Of a stretch of DNA of 64,000 nucleotides, positions 1 through 8,494 are shown piece by piece. Position 1 is the stretch's first letter, and each line of letters begins with the position of its first letter. The stretch is taken from assembly GCF_001712795.1 (NCBI RefSeq), contig NZ_KV757671.1, positions 1 through 64,000 of the forward strand, read 5' to 3'. Under the pieces are notes generated by a model, which saw only the letters and a list, made by a program, of their open reading frames with translations, was not told where the DNA came from and made no database searches. The position numbers and the translations under genes are program-made. The DNA is from Nostoc sp. KVJ20. GTDB taxonomy: Bacteria > Cyanobacteriota > Cyanobacteriia > Cyanobacteriales > Nostocaceae.

Positions 1-1
1 C

Positions 2-49
2 TTTTTCACCAGTTCTGATTCTAGTTTTTCACCAGTTCTGATTCTAGTT
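2..49. repeat. Tandem direct repeat, two ~24-bp units
   Basis: The window opens with two consecutive copies of a ~24-bp unit reading TTTTTCACCAGTTCTGATTC followed by TAG. No coding capacity is visible. It may be the end of a longer array that continues to the left of the window. Confidence 0.8.
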
Positions 50-100
50 TACCTAATTGATGACACGCCCTAGTTTTGTGGCTCTTTTAACGCAATATCC

Positions 101-778
101 CTAACACCAGGATTGTTCTCCCGGCGGATTGTGCAGTAACTCCCGAATATTGGCTTCGATGACCCGATAGCCCACATTGCCGTTGAGTCTCTGCCGTCCT
201 TCATTAAAAATTAGGGTGGGGCTGACTGTAACTGTATGCTCTTTGACTAATTCAAAATCCTGGGATAGCTTGGCATAAGCCTCACCACTATCGATTTGAG
301 CTTCGATAGCTGCGATCGGCAGTCTTAACTCCTCCGCAATTCCAAATTGCACCTTGCGGTCAGAAATGTTTGCCAGTTGAGTAAAAAACGCCTCCCGAAA
401 TGCCCAGGTTGCTTTTTCAAATACCTGTTGATTTCGCTCTACTAAACCCTTCGTTTCTAGTAATTGAATCGCATGGAGAAACAAATGACAAGATGTCGAT
501 GAAAATGGTGTAACGTGAGTCCAAATATCAGGATGAACGGTGATGTGATCGAACTTTTTCACAACCTCTTGAACATGATTGCTGTATCCTTGCAATCCAC
601 CGCGATCGCACCATCGGTTTTCCAGTTTTTCACGAGCAACACCAAAGACGGGGACAAAGTGCTGTGCGATCGCAATCTTGTCTTCAAAGGTTGTTGTCAA
701 CTCATCCAAACGAATCTGAGCAATATAAGCCCAAACGCAGAGAACATCGGAAAAGTAAAAAATACGAATCGGTTCCAT
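101..778 (-). CDS. DsbA/FrnE-family thioredoxin-fold protein
   Basis: The 225-residue protein has the FrnE/2-hydroxychromene-2-carboxylate isomerase-like DsbA fold. An N-terminal strand leads into a SDVLCVWAY active-site loop (residues 10-18), a helical insert fills the middle, and a probable cis-proline loop VSPTLIF lies near the C-terminus. The usual CxxC is reduced to CxxA (Cys14, Ala17), so it cannot form the intramolecular disulfide of classical DsbA. It could be a monothiol, glutathione-dependent isomerase or transferase. There is no signal peptide, so it is probably cytosolic. The ATG at 778 is preceded by AGGATGAAG, a plausible ribosome site. It stands alone and its substrate cannot be predicted. 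Confidence 0.8.
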   Translation of the reverse strand: MEPIRIFYFSDVLCVWAYIAQIRLDELTTTFEDKIAIAQHFVPVFGVAREKLENRWCDRGGLQGYSNHVQEVVKKFDHITVHPDIWTHVTPFSSTSCHLFLHAIQLLETKGLVERNQQVFEKATWAFREAFFTQLANISDRKVQFGIAEELRLPIAAIEAQIDSGEAYAKLSQDFELVKEHTVTVSPTLIFNEGRQRLNGNVGYRVIEANIRELLHNPPGEQSWC

Positions 779-1234
779 ATCACTTCATCCTTAGATAGTG
801 TTTATAAAATAAAGATAAAATTTATAGTAGGGTGTGTTAGACTGACGACGGTATATGATTTTGAGAGAAAATATGATTCGGTCGTAACGCACCAAATATA
901 CCTTAATATTTGATTTATAAACATCCTCTTATCTCTAATCTGCAAATCTATGAAATTGAACAATGGATCAATTTTTGAAGGCTATGCGTGGTTGTGCATT
1001 TCATGGCGACTTTGCGATCGTGGAGATTTCTCAGCCCAGCACAACAAGACCTTGCGACATGGTCTTTGGTAGCAATAGTGGATTTTGAGGCAGTCTAGTT
1101 CCAGTTTTATACTTCCTTTGAATCTGCGATGCCGAATAGCCCAACCTAGACATCGCATCAACTACATACACTCAATTTCTCTCGCAGTTCTCCAGAATCA
1201 AAAATTAATAGCCAATGCCTAAAATTAAGTATTT
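779..1234. other. Intergenic spacer, no gene seen
   Basis: About 455 bases between two leftward genes. The part next to 778 is AT-rich and probably holds the promoter of the DsbA-like gene. Around 826-900 there is a stretch of the type TAGGGTGTGTTAG...TAACGCACC, resembling dispersed cyanobacterial repeat DNA. A forward reading frame here mostly overlaps the DsbA-like gene antisense and has no recognisable protein character. Confidence 0.5.
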
Positions 1235-1681
1235 CTATTCTCTAGCAATCACAATATCGTTAGATTTAATGACTGCATAAGCTTCTTTTCCCTCAGATAG
1301 TTCCAACTCTTCTGCGGAAGCTCTAGTGATGATTGAGGTTAATTCTACTTTATGAATAATCTCCAGAGTTACCTCACTATTAACGGCTCCATAAACAACT
1401 CGTTTAACCACACCTTTAAGAATATTGCGAGAGCTAACTTTTAGTGATTTCTTTTGAATACTACTTTCTATGTCAGGCTTTTGAGTGTAATAGATATCTT
1501 CCTGTTTTTCCTGCTGAGTTGGTGGTGATATTGGTGTTGAGGAGTGCTGAGTGAGACTACGCACAAGTTCCCGCAGAATCTCAGTCTTGGTGCGTTGAGA
1601 GTGTTCGCAGAACTCCTCTAGAATCTTCCGCTCGTCCTCTGAAGTTTGAAATGTAACCCATCCTTGTTCTTTTCTTGGCAT
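1235..1681 (-). CDS. Ribbon-helix-helix / Mop (TOBE) domain fusion, possible molybdate-responsive regulator
   Basis: The 148-residue protein has two parts. Residues ~1-45 look like a ribbon-helix-helix DNA-binding segment: a short strand (GWVTFQT) followed by two helices, the second with TKTEILRELVRSL. A polar linker rich in S, T, P and Q follows. Residues ~83-148 match the molybdate-binding Mop/TOBE pattern: SSRNILKGVV, then GAVNSEVTLEI, then LTSIITRASAEEL and a closing YAVIKSNDIVIA. Mop domains bind molybdate or tungstate at oligomer interfaces, so a DNA-binding sensor of oxyanion is a fair inference, as in ModE but with a different DNA-binding half. No molybdate transport genes lie nearby. 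The start is the ATG at 1681. The domain calls are firm; the regulatory role is inferred. Confidence 0.8.
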   Translation of the reverse strand: MPRKEQGWVTFQTSEDERKILEEFCEHSQRTKTEILRELVRSLTQHSSTPISPPTQQEKQEDIYYTQKPDIESSIQKKSLKVSSRNILKGVVKRVVYGAVNSEVTLEIIHKVELTSIITRASAEELELSEGKEAYAVIKSNDIVIARE

Positions 1682-2068
1682 AATAATATTATCAATTTTG
1701 GTTATCTTGGTAAAATTCTACCAAGTATCAATTCTATATGTGGTTTTAGTAATAACATTTTTTTTTCAAGATTTTCGGCATTTTTACCGCAAATTAATTA
1801 ACTAATCTCATATAGTTAACTACATATATATTTATTTTTTTCTAGATGCGAAATATTTTGTTACTTGAAATTGTCTAAATCAGCACTAAACACTACCAAC
1901 TAAGATGGTATAACATGACTCTATGGTATTTGTTGGGATAGCGATGCCTACAGTGGGCTAGGTCTATGCAAGGAAATCTAGCAGAAAATTCTGCTGGCGT
2001 AGGCGTAGCCCGTCGCAGACATTGCGTGAGTGCCGTAGGATTATTTAACGTGAGTTCACAGCCGGGGG
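1682..2068. other. Divergent intergenic region with AT-rich promoter DNA
   Basis: About 390 bases separate the leftward RHH-Mop gene from the rightward CBS/HEPN gene. The half near 1682-1860 is very AT-rich and probably carries the RHH-Mop promoter. Around 1990-2035 there is a GC-richer stretch of GTAGGCGTAGCCCGTCGCAG type that resembles dispersed cyanobacterial repeat DNA. No further gene or RNA is recognised. Confidence 0.5.
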
Positions 2069-2866
2069 ATGAAACACCTAAAATCGCGCTCTCAAGACCT
2101 GCGGAGTTTATTCGAGAACAATATCACTATTGAATACGTGGCAGAACCCCTGAAAGCTATGCCAGCTGATGCGGAGGCGAAAGAAGTGCTGCATTGGATG
2201 CAGGCACAGAATTTTGATGTTATCGGCGTTGAGACGGGAGATATTATTAGCGGTTATGTAGAACGCTCTAGCTTGATTCCAGGCAAAGAAGGCAAATGTA
2301 GCGACTATCAACGGGTGTTTCATCCAAAAGAACTAATTGCCATTTCCACCCCACTCATGAAGTTGCTACCCATTTTGCAACAAACTCCGCGATTATTTGT
2401 CTTGGACTGCAATCAGGTAAGTGGTATTGTTACCTGTGGCGACTTGCAGAAAGCACCCGTAAGAATGTTACTGTTTGGCTTGGTAACGCTGCTAGAAATG
2501 AATTTGCTGCGGCTGGTGCGGATTTACTATCCCCAAGATTCTTGGCAAAAAGTCCTCAAACCTGAACGCTTAGAAGTTGCTCAACGGCTATGGCGAGAAA
2601 GCCAAGAAAGAAACGAAGCTACCGATTTGTTAGATTATCTGCAATTCTGTGATAAGCGAGAGTTGATTTTAAATCAGCCAGAACTTCTTGAACAACTAGG
2701 ATTAAAGTCCAAACGGTTTGGCGAACGCTTCCTCAAGTCTGCTGAACAGTTGCGAAACCGATTAGCTCACGCCCAAAATCTAGTTAGTGGTTCCTCTTGG
2801 ATAGAATTGATTTCTTTAGCAGAGGCGATGGAAAAACTGTTAATTCTCTGTGAGGAAGTTGAGTGA
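2069..2866 (+). CDS. CBS-like sensor domain fused to HEPN-like (Swt1-type) domain
   Basis: 265 residues. Residues ~20-130 resemble a pair of degenerate CBS motifs (a MPADAEAKEVLHWM helix, strands around DVIGVETGDIISGYVE, and LFVLDCNQVSGIVTCGDL), usually an adenine-nucleotide or ligand sensor. Residues ~133-262 are all-helical and include an LLEMNLLRLVR helix and LRNRLAHAQ, an R-x4-H signature (Arg229, His234) of the type found in HEPN ribonucleases. Some HEPN proteins are toxins or RNA-processing factors; others are inactive scaffolds. There is no paired small antitoxin gene next to it. The ATG at 2069 follows GCCGGGGG, a possible ribosome site. The architecture is readable by eye; RNase activity is only a hypothesis. 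Confidence 0.6.
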   Translation: MKHLKSRSQDLRSLFENNITIEYVAEPLKAMPADAEAKEVLHWMQAQNFDVIGVETGDIISGYVERSSLIPGKEGKCSDYQRVFHPKELIAISTPLMKLLPILQQTPRLFVLDCNQVSGIVTCGDLQKAPVRMLLFGLVTLLEMNLLRLVRIYYPQDSWQKVLKPERLEVAQRLWRESQERNEATDLLDYLQFCDKRELILNQPELLEQLGLKSKRFGERFLKSAEQLRNRLAHAQNLVSGSSWIELISLAEAMEKLLILCEEVE

Positions 2867-2887
2867 ATTTTTCAGCCCTAAATAACA

Positions 2888-3166
2888 TTATTTAACCAGT
2901 TTATCAAGTCGGCTGCTGTCGAGAAATCGCAAGGATTCAGGGGCATCTGTTCGCGCCAGAACTGCTAAGGGTAGAAGACCAACAGACGCTAGCAAAGGAG
3001 TGGGGTCTTGCTCCCAAATCCGAATTGAACGGAAGCGATGAACTGGCTCAACGCTCAACTCAGTTTTAAGGTCTTTAACGTCTGCTGGGGTTCTATCTAA
3101 CAACCAGGTGGCAAAGCTTTTGGGATACTGTTCTGAAAGATAGCGGCAAACGTTATCGATGGACAT
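2888..3166 (-). pseudogene. Internally deleted remnant of an Rpn/PD-(D/E)XK transposase-like nuclease
   Basis: The 92-residue frame begins like cyanobacterial Rpn-type proteins (DNVCRYLSEQYPKSFATWLL, then a TELSVEP segment). It jumps at about residue 45 to what is normally a much later part of such proteins (RIWEQDPTPLL, then GLLPLAVLARTDAPE). The central nuclease core with its D and E/Q-x-K residues is missing. Full members are ~250-330 residues. I therefore read it as the product of a large in-frame deletion, still open but probably inactive. The assignment rests on remembered family sequence patterns and should be checked by alignment. Confidence 0.6.
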
Positions 3167-3226
3167 TGAGTTTTGAATTAAAGCATTAAGTAATAAATAT
3201 CACAGTTTGCGATTATAAAATAAGCC

Positions 3227-3787
3227 TTAACGCGGCTTATTGAGGGAATCACTAACTTGAGTACCTGTATAATTAGGAACCCAACCTTCTGCGATCGCAA
3301 AATAGCGTATCCCTTTGAAATTCAACGATGCAGTTGGGCTACACCAATGCTCAACGTCGGCGGGAATGTAGAGATAGTCTTGTGCCTGAACTAAAAGCTG
3401 TACCTGGCTACCATCAGGTCGCACGAAGCCATAAATCATTTCCCCTGCCAACACGTAGAGGGGTTCAGCCGCAGGATGAGTATGGTAACGGCCGTAGGTT
3501 GTTATCAGGTGGTGAAGATTCAAGGAACCTGGATGCACGTTTAGCAAGTCACACCAGAGAGCGCCATTTTCTTGCTGAATAAATTCAAAGACGCTGTTAT
3601 GGAGTTCTACACAATAACGTTTCTCTGACTCAGTTAAAACGGCCTGGTCTAACAGATTAGGAAAGAGGAGCGATGTTCCTGGGTCGTAATGTCTGAGTTG
3701 AATGCCAAGAGGCGCAAGTTCACGAGCTATTTCGCCTAAATCGCTCTCAATCGTACCGTCATCAAGTAGTAGGTTAGCCATGACCAA
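3227..3787 (-). CDS. mtnD: Acireductone dioxygenase-type cupin (methionine salvage)
   Basis: The 186-residue cupin matches acireductone (1,2-dihydroxy-3-keto-5-methylthiopentene) dioxygenase. It carries the metal motif H-x-H-x4-E in YHTHPAAEPLY (about residues 101-111), a later histidine in DVEHWCSP, and the family tail IRYFAIAEGWVPNYTG. With Fe2+ the enzyme makes the keto-acid precursor of methionine; with Ni2+ it makes methylthiopropionate, CO and formate. It is cytosolic and a single-gene unit here. No other mtn genes are in the window. The start is ATG 3787; ATG 3781 two codons later is equally possible. The C-terminal few residues run past the family core. Confidence 0.85.
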   Translation of the reverse strand: MVMANLLLDDGTIESDLGEIARELAPLGIQLRHYDPGTSLLFPNLLDQAVLTESEKRYCVELHNSVFEFIQQENGALWCDLLNVHPGSLNLHHLITTYGRYHTHPAAEPLYVLAGEMIYGFVRPDGSQVQLLVQAQDYLYIPADVEHWCSPTASLNFKGIRYFAIAEGWVPNYTGTQVSDSLNKPR

Positions 3788-3860
3788 AAAGACTAATTAA
3801 CTGTTAAGAAGAGTATACTCAACTTTGAGCTAATAAGCCACTATTCCCGACTGACAAACC

Positions 3861-3945
3861 GGGGAATGGGGAATGGGGAGTGGGGAATGGGGAATGAGAG
3901 AAGTTGCAATAAGTCTTTTCCCAATGCCCAATGCCCAATGCCCAT
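3861..3945. repeat. Heptanucleotide tandem repeats (GGGGAAT then CCCAATG)
   Basis: Between mtnD and the photolyase gene there are about five GGGGAAT/GGGGAGT heptamers (3861-3897) followed ~20 bases later by about four CCCAATG heptamers (3919-3945). The two tracts are nearly complementary and could fold on each other. They belong to the heptamer family scattered through this window. Confidence 0.85.
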
Positions 3946-4030
3946 TCACAGAATAAATTTATCGCCAGAATGATGTTCATTGGTACCACTAACATCTAAG
4001 CTAGTACGGGTGAACTATATACAGCATGAA

Positions 4031-5476
4031 ATGTCTGACTTAATTCTGTTTTGGCATCGGCGCGATTTACGCATTTCTGATAATACGGGACTGGCTGCGG
4101 CAAAACGGCGGAGTCCGAAGGTGGTAGGTGTATTTTGCCTTGATCCGCATATTCTAGAACGGGATGATGTTGCTCCTGTGAGAGTAACTTATATGATTGG
4201 CTGTTTGCAGAAACTCCAAGAGCGATATGCTCAAGTTGGTAGCCAGTTATTAATCCTCCATGCTGATCCTGTACAAGCGATACCAGCTTTAGCAGAGGCT
4301 TTAACAGCTAAAGCTGTTTTTTGGAACTGGGATGTAGAACCTTATTCGCAAGAACGCGATCGCACTGTTATAAATGCTCTCAAAGAAAAAGGCATTGAGT
4401 TTCTTAACCAAAACTGGGATCAAATCCTCAACTCCCCAGATGAAATCCGCACTGGTGGTAACAGTCCTTACACCGTTTACACACCCTTCTGGAAAAATTG
4501 GATTACTAAACCGAAGGCTCAACCAGTAGAAACACTGCAAAATGTTGAGGGGTTAACGGAAGCTGAACAGAAAATTGCAAAACTTGCAGGAGCGAACGCA
4601 TTACCTTCAGCGAAAGATTTAGGATTTATCTGGGATGAACAATTGATTATTTCACCGGGAGAGGTGGCAGCGCAAGAACGGCTAGAAGAATTTACTGCTA
4701 AAGCTATTACTGAATATCAAGAACAGCGAAATTTTCCCGCAGTTGATGGAACATCGCAACTCAGTGCAGCTTTGAAATTTGGCGTAATTGGCATTCGCAC
4801 CGTTTGGCAAGCCACTATAGAAGCACTAGAAAATAGCCGCAGTGAGGAAACAGCAGTTAATATCCGCACATGGCAGCAGGAATTAGCTTGGCGGGAGTTT
4901 TATCAACATGCAATGTATAACTTCCCCGAATTAGCTGATGGTGCTTTCCGTGAAACCTTTAAGAACTTTCCTTGGGAAACAAACGAAGAACATTTCCAAG
5001 CTTGGTGTGAAGGAAGAACTGGCTACCCAATTGTGGATGCAGCAATGCGTCAGTTAAACGAAAGTGGCTGGATGCATAACCGTTGTCGGATGATTGTCGC
5101 CAGTTTCCTCACCAAAGACTTGCTAATTAATCCCCAATTGGGAGAAAAATACTTTATGCAAAAGCTGATTGATGGTGATTTATCTGCTAATAATGGCGGT
5201 TGGCAATGGAGTGCTTCTAGCGGTATGGACCCGAAACCTGTGCGGATTTTTAACCCAGCTAGTCAAACACAAAAATTTGATCCAGAGGGGGAATATATTC
5301 GGCAATGGGTATCAGAATTGCGGTCTGTAGATACCGAATATTTAGTTACTGGTAAAATTCCACCTTTAGAACGTCATGCTGTTGGCTATCCCGACCCAAT
5401 TGTGGATCATAAAATACAGCAACAGCAGTTTAAACTGCGTTATCAACAGCAAAAAACTCTTGGTAGTGGTGAGTAA
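4031..5476 (+). CDS. phrA: Deoxyribodipyrimidine photolyase (class I CPD photolyase)
   Basis: The protein repairs UV-induced cyclobutane pyrimidine dimers in DNA using blue light and FADH-. It begins MSDLILFWHRRDLRISDNTG, the standard N-terminal alpha/beta antenna-domain motif. The FAD-binding C-terminal half has the expected WQQELAWREFY, GRTGYPIVDAAMRQL, WMHNRCRMIVASFL, NGGWQWSASSGMDPKP and FNPASQTQKFDP blocks. At 481 residues it has normal family length. An upstream in-frame ATG at 3980 would add 17 residues with no family resemblance, so I prefer ATG 4031. The antenna pocket is of the 8-HDF (deazaflavin) class by overall similarity to cyanobacterial enzymes, an inference. It is monocistronic. 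Confidence 0.95.
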   Translation: MSDLILFWHRRDLRISDNTGLAAAKRRSPKVVGVFCLDPHILERDDVAPVRVTYMIGCLQKLQERYAQVGSQLLILHADPVQAIPALAEALTAKAVFWNWDVEPYSQERDRTVINALKEKGIEFLNQNWDQILNSPDEIRTGGNSPYTVYTPFWKNWITKPKAQPVETLQNVEGLTEAEQKIAKLAGANALPSAKDLGFIWDEQLIISPGEVAAQERLEEFTAKAITEYQEQRNFPAVDGTSQLSAALKFGVIGIRTVWQATIEALENSRSEETAVNIRTWQQELAWREFYQHAMYNFPELADGAFRETFKNFPWETNEEHFQAWCEGRTGYPIVDAAMRQLNESGWMHNRCRMIVASFLTKDLLINPQLGEKYFMQKLIDGDLSANNGGWQWSASSGMDPKPVRIFNPASQTQKFDPEGEYIRQWVSELRSVDTEYLVTGKIPPLERHAVGYPDPIVDHKIQQQQFKLRYQQQKTLGSGE

Positions 5477-5665
5477 ATTTTTGAGTTTTGTAATATTTAT
5501 TTATAGCATATCCGGCTAATCAACCTGAGTAAAAAATGTTCCTAGTCAGGACTTCAGTCCTGATTTTGTAAAGCCCTTTGGGCATAGCTGCGCTTACAGC
5601 ATAGCGTATCGGAGAAAGGACTTTAGTCCTTACTACAAACCTGTGAAATTTTCCCAGGGATCGTA
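5477..5665. repeat. Intergenic palindromic repeats (AGGACTWWAGTCCT type)
   Basis: The spacer holds two related palindromes: TCAGGACTTCAGTCCTGA at about 5546-5563 and AAAGGACTTTAGTCCTTACT at about 5615-5634. The second, with its following ACTACAAAC, recurs at 59610-59637 beside murD, so it is a dispersed element. Between them is a TAGCTGCGCTTACAGCATAG stretch of common cyanobacterial repeat type. Confidence 0.7.
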
Positions 5666-6643
5666 TTACGTCTTCATAGGTAAACGGGAAATTGTCCATA
5701 AGATGATCAGGAAAATTAAGTAAATTGCGCCAACTAGCCCAAACTCAATCAGAGGGATATAAGTTATTTCGTAAATTCTACCCAAACCGCGTTCTGTCAG
5801 TGCATAAACGGCCAGTACACTCACTAGAAAGGCTCCGTAGATAGTACGTTTAGTCCAGATACCTAGAGGTAAACCGTGAAGCTGAGTAAGCACCATAATG
5901 CCGAGAAAACCAAAGAGAAATGTTGGCCACTTGGTTTGTCCTAGCATCCACGACACAATGACACTATGTAAAAGCACCGTAATTTCCAAAGAGAATGTCC
6001 ACCAACGATTTACATGGGTGCGGTTAAAGATCAACGACGATTGGAGCAGAAGCAAGAACATATAGAGAAAACCAATTAAGTGCCCCGAAGTCGCTTCCAT
6101 TGGATGATACCAGAAGGTATAGATAGCGGCGAAGGAGAAAAAGTAGCCGTGGTACAGCTTGATAATTTGCAAAAACTGTTGATGGAATGGAACAGAATTG
6201 CCAAAAAACAAACCGCGTCGAGGCGTTTCTAAAATCAGTACGAACACCAGTAGAAGTACAACCGCACCTTGGGAAGCCCAAATCGAAGTATCTTGAGCGA
6301 GAGCATCGTACCAGATATAAGTCTGGAGAAAGTGTAATGCAATGAATGCACCATTAATGGCCAGCATGAGGTAATTAATCGGGTGCAACGCTGATTTGTA
6401 TTTCAACTGCGATCGCTGCGCCCACAAAATACACGCCCAGATGCTAAACTGATGCCCAAGGTACATACCCCAAGCCGTCGCTCGACTCCAAAAAGTTGGT
6501 TGGGGAAGCTTCCAGTAGTACCAATTTAATCCTTGATCAGGAAGTTTGATGATGCTTGCAGGAATGCTCCCACCGATCCAAATTGCGTAGGTGAGAAGGA
6601 TGCTTACAAAGATGCCTAAAAACAATACTCGGCGACCTGTCAT
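5666..6643 (-). CDS. Polytopic membrane protein of unknown function
   Basis: The 325-residue protein is mostly hydrophobic, with about nine membrane-spanning segments separated by short loops. It starts with a helix after MTGRR and ends with a helix followed by SRLPMKT. Aromatic and histidine residues (HQFSIW, HFLQTYIWYD, YHPMEATSGH, QLHGLP) sit at or in predicted helices. This could indicate cofactor or metal binding, but no family was recognised. There is no signal peptide beyond the first helix. It lies upstream of nothing obvious and points away from the MFS gene's 3' end across a repeat-bearing spacer. ATG 6643 is taken because the reading begins directly with a membrane segment. Confidence 0.7.
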   Translation of the reverse strand: MTGRRVLFLGIFVSILLTYAIWIGGSIPASIIKLPDQGLNWYYWKLPQPTFWSRATAWGMYLGHQFSIWACILWAQRSQLKYKSALHPINYLMLAINGAFIALHFLQTYIWYDALAQDTSIWASQGAVVLLLVFVLILETPRRGLFFGNSVPFHQQFLQIIKLYHGYFFSFAAIYTFWYHPMEATSGHLIGFLYMFLLLLQSSLIFNRTHVNRWWTFSLEITVLLHSVIVSWMLGQTKWPTFLFGFLGIMVLTQLHGLPLGIWTKRTIYGAFLVSVLAVYALTERGLGRIYEITYIPLIEFGLVGAIYLIFLIILWTISRLPMKT

Positions 6644-6645
6644 AT

Positions 6646-6787
6646 TAATTCGTAATTCGTAATTCGTAATTCGTAATTTTTAATAAAAAGGGGGAATAAC
6701 CTTCTCAAAGTCCTCCTTTTTAAGGAGGACTTAGGAGGATCTAAAGTTTTGGATACATCAGCCATAACTTTTAAGAGATCCTCTAAT
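6646..6787. mobile_element. TAATTCG heptamer array plus single-arm MITE relative
   Basis: Positions 6646-6679 are about five TAATTCG heptamers. Positions ~6689-6787 contain a CCTCCTTTTTAAGGAGG hairpin followed by GATACATCAGCCATAACTTT and ending in GATCCTCTA. This matches in order and spacing one arm of the fold-back element at 40777-40994 (ATACATCAATCATGACTTTT and CATCCTCTA). I read it as a diverged or half copy of that element. Confidence 0.5.
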
Positions 6788-6797
6788 ACCTAAATTA

Positions 6798-8027
6798 TCA
6801 GGCGATACGTTCTGTGTTTGATTCAGATGCACTTTTAGTAACTCGTAAACTAAGAGCCAAAGCTACTAGCATTACTAAAAATCCACTCAAAAAAGGAGTA
6901 GAACTACCAAATTTCATAAAACTAACCCCCGCCCATATTGGGCCACCGATGCGTGCCAAAGCAGAGCAAGAACTGGCAATTCCTAATATTTGTCCTTGTT
7001 CTTCTGGGGCTGTCATCTGGGAAATCAGACTGTTTAATATTGGTTGGCTAATACTAATTCCCCATGCTACAAGGGTGGTGGCGACCAACAACAAAATTAA
7101 GCTTTGTGAGAATCTAATTAATCCAATTAATAGTAATCCTAAACCTAACCCTACTATCCCCCAGGTAAGTAACTTTATTTCACCCAATTGTTTCTTGAAA
7201 AATCCGAGGAGTCCTCCTTGAATGATTGTGCTGACAATCCCCATGAAGGCAAAAAGATAACTTGTTTGTTGAGGGCCCCAGTTTAATTGGTGCTTAGACC
7301 ATAAAGCTAATGTAGAGTCCATAGCTGCAACAGCAAAGGTAACAAAAAAGTAGATGCCAACAAGCACGCAAAACTGTGGACGCTGCAACACTTGTAGCAA
7401 GTTCAGCCGCCGTTGACGGTAGCGATTAGCTTGCATTTTGGCTCTAGTCTCAGAATTTAGGGATTCTGGAAGTAATACCAAAGCACAAAGCAATGCCAAT
7501 AAAGATAATCCGGCTGCAAACAACGACGGTAGATGAAAGTTAGCGTTGTCTGGATCTGACCCGATTAAAAGACCTCCGATTGCTGGGCCGAGAATGAAGC
7601 CAAGACCAAAAGCTGCTCCGATTATGCCCATGCCACGAGCGCGATTAACTGGCGTGGTAATATCTGCGATGTACGCCTGAGCAGTAGAGATATTCCCTGC
7701 CATAATCCCCGCCAGACTACGAGCGAAAAACAAAATCCATAATGAGTTGGCAAAGCCTAACCCTGCGTATGCTATTACAGAACCAAATAAAGTGAGTAAT
7801 AAAATCGGACGACGACCGTAGCGATCGCTAAATCTGCCCCATAATGGTGCAAATAAGAACTGCATTAAAGAATAAATAGCTACAAGTAGAGTCGCTTCAT
7901 TAGGTTGTGCGCCGAATTGTTCAGCATACAAAGGCAGTATCGGCAGGATAATTCCAAAACCGAGCAAGTCTATAAATACAATCAAAAATAAGACGAATAT
8001 AGGCCTGCCATTATTTTTACTATTCAT
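6798..8027 (-). CDS. Major facilitator superfamily exporter (DHA1/TetA-like)
   Basis: The 409-residue, 12-helix transporter is of the drug:H+ antiporter-1 type. Family marks visible are the early PILPLYAEQFGA segment after the first helix, the loop 2-3 motif A (GRFSDRYGRRPILL), and a helix-5 GLGFILGPAIGG pattern resembling motif C of antiporters. A long central loop (LPESLNSETRAKMQANRYRQRR) divides the two six-helix halves. It probably exports small hydrophobic compounds or drugs by proton antiport across the inner membrane; the substrate is unknown. It is a single-gene unit with no TetR regulator nearby. The start is the ATG at 8027, which leads directly into the first helix. Confidence 0.9.
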   Translation of the reverse strand: MNSKNNGRPIFVLFLIVFIDLLGFGIILPILPLYAEQFGAQPNEATLLVAIYSLMQFLFAPLWGRFSDRYGRRPILLLTLFGSVIAYAGLGFANSLWILFFARSLAGIMAGNISTAQAYIADITTPVNRARGMGIIGAAFGLGFILGPAIGGLLIGSDPDNANFHLPSLFAAGLSLLALLCALVLLPESLNSETRAKMQANRYRQRRLNLLQVLQRPQFCVLVGIYFFVTFAVAAMDSTLALWSKHQLNWGPQQTSYLFAFMGIVSTIIQGGLLGFFKKQLGEIKLLTWGIVGLGLGLLLIGLIRFSQSLILLLVATTLVAWGISISQPILNSLISQMTAPEEQGQILGIASSCSALARIGGPIWAGVSFMKFGSSTPFLSGFLVMLVALALSLRVTKSASESNTERIA

Positions 8028-8123
8028 AGGTGCAATCCCCTTTTATAAAAAATATGTGTAACTTGGATTAGTTTTATGGACATTAGGGAAAGCTTAAGCG
8101 TAAAAATCCATTGAATTGAATAA

Positions 8124-8297
8124 TCAGTTCAAGCAGAATGCATTAATTTGACTGTGATTGAGCAAAATAGCATGGAACAAACCCACTATAAAAATCAAAC
8201 CAATAATACTACTAATGAAAGCAACTATAGTCTCGTGTCTACGTATGGCTTTTTGTATTTTAGTGTCTATGATGTGTTCTAATTCTTTGTATGACAT
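8124..8297 (-). CDS. Small single-span membrane protein (tentative)
   Basis: Reading from ATG 8297 gives a ~57-residue protein. A charged helix (MSYKELEHIIDTKIQKAIRR) is followed by one strongly hydrophobic span (VAFISSIIGLIFIVGLFHAIL) and a short tail. An upstream in-frame ATG at 8345 would add 16 residues of lower quality. The arrangement resembles small coiled-coil-plus-anchor proteins often found in cyanobacteria, but no family is recognised. A competing forward frame over the same bases is less protein-like. Confidence 0.35.
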   Translation of the reverse strand: MSYKELEHIIDTKIQKAIRRHETIVAFISSIIGLIFIVGLFHAILLNHSQINAFCLN

Positions 8298-8494
8298 TGA
8301 CTTTGATTTGGTTAAAGATAACAAGTATATGGAACTTAGATGCATAGATAAGTTTGAGTGTAGGAATCACATCTGATTGTTGAACAATGTTTTAGATAAA
8401 AACTGGATAAAATCGTATTTTTAATCTCAGCATATTTTCAACAATCAAATCAGAGTCCTATATTTGTGAAACGCCTAAATTTATGAAACAAAAT

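Noticed and set aside
515..913. Forward 132-codon frame overlapping the DsbA-like gene
   Set aside because: Mostly antisense to a well-supported gene and without protein-like composition.
8158..8376. Forward 72-codon frame over the small membrane protein
   Set aside because: The opposite strand gives a cleaner helix-plus-span protein; this one has many Cys and Met and no ribosome site.
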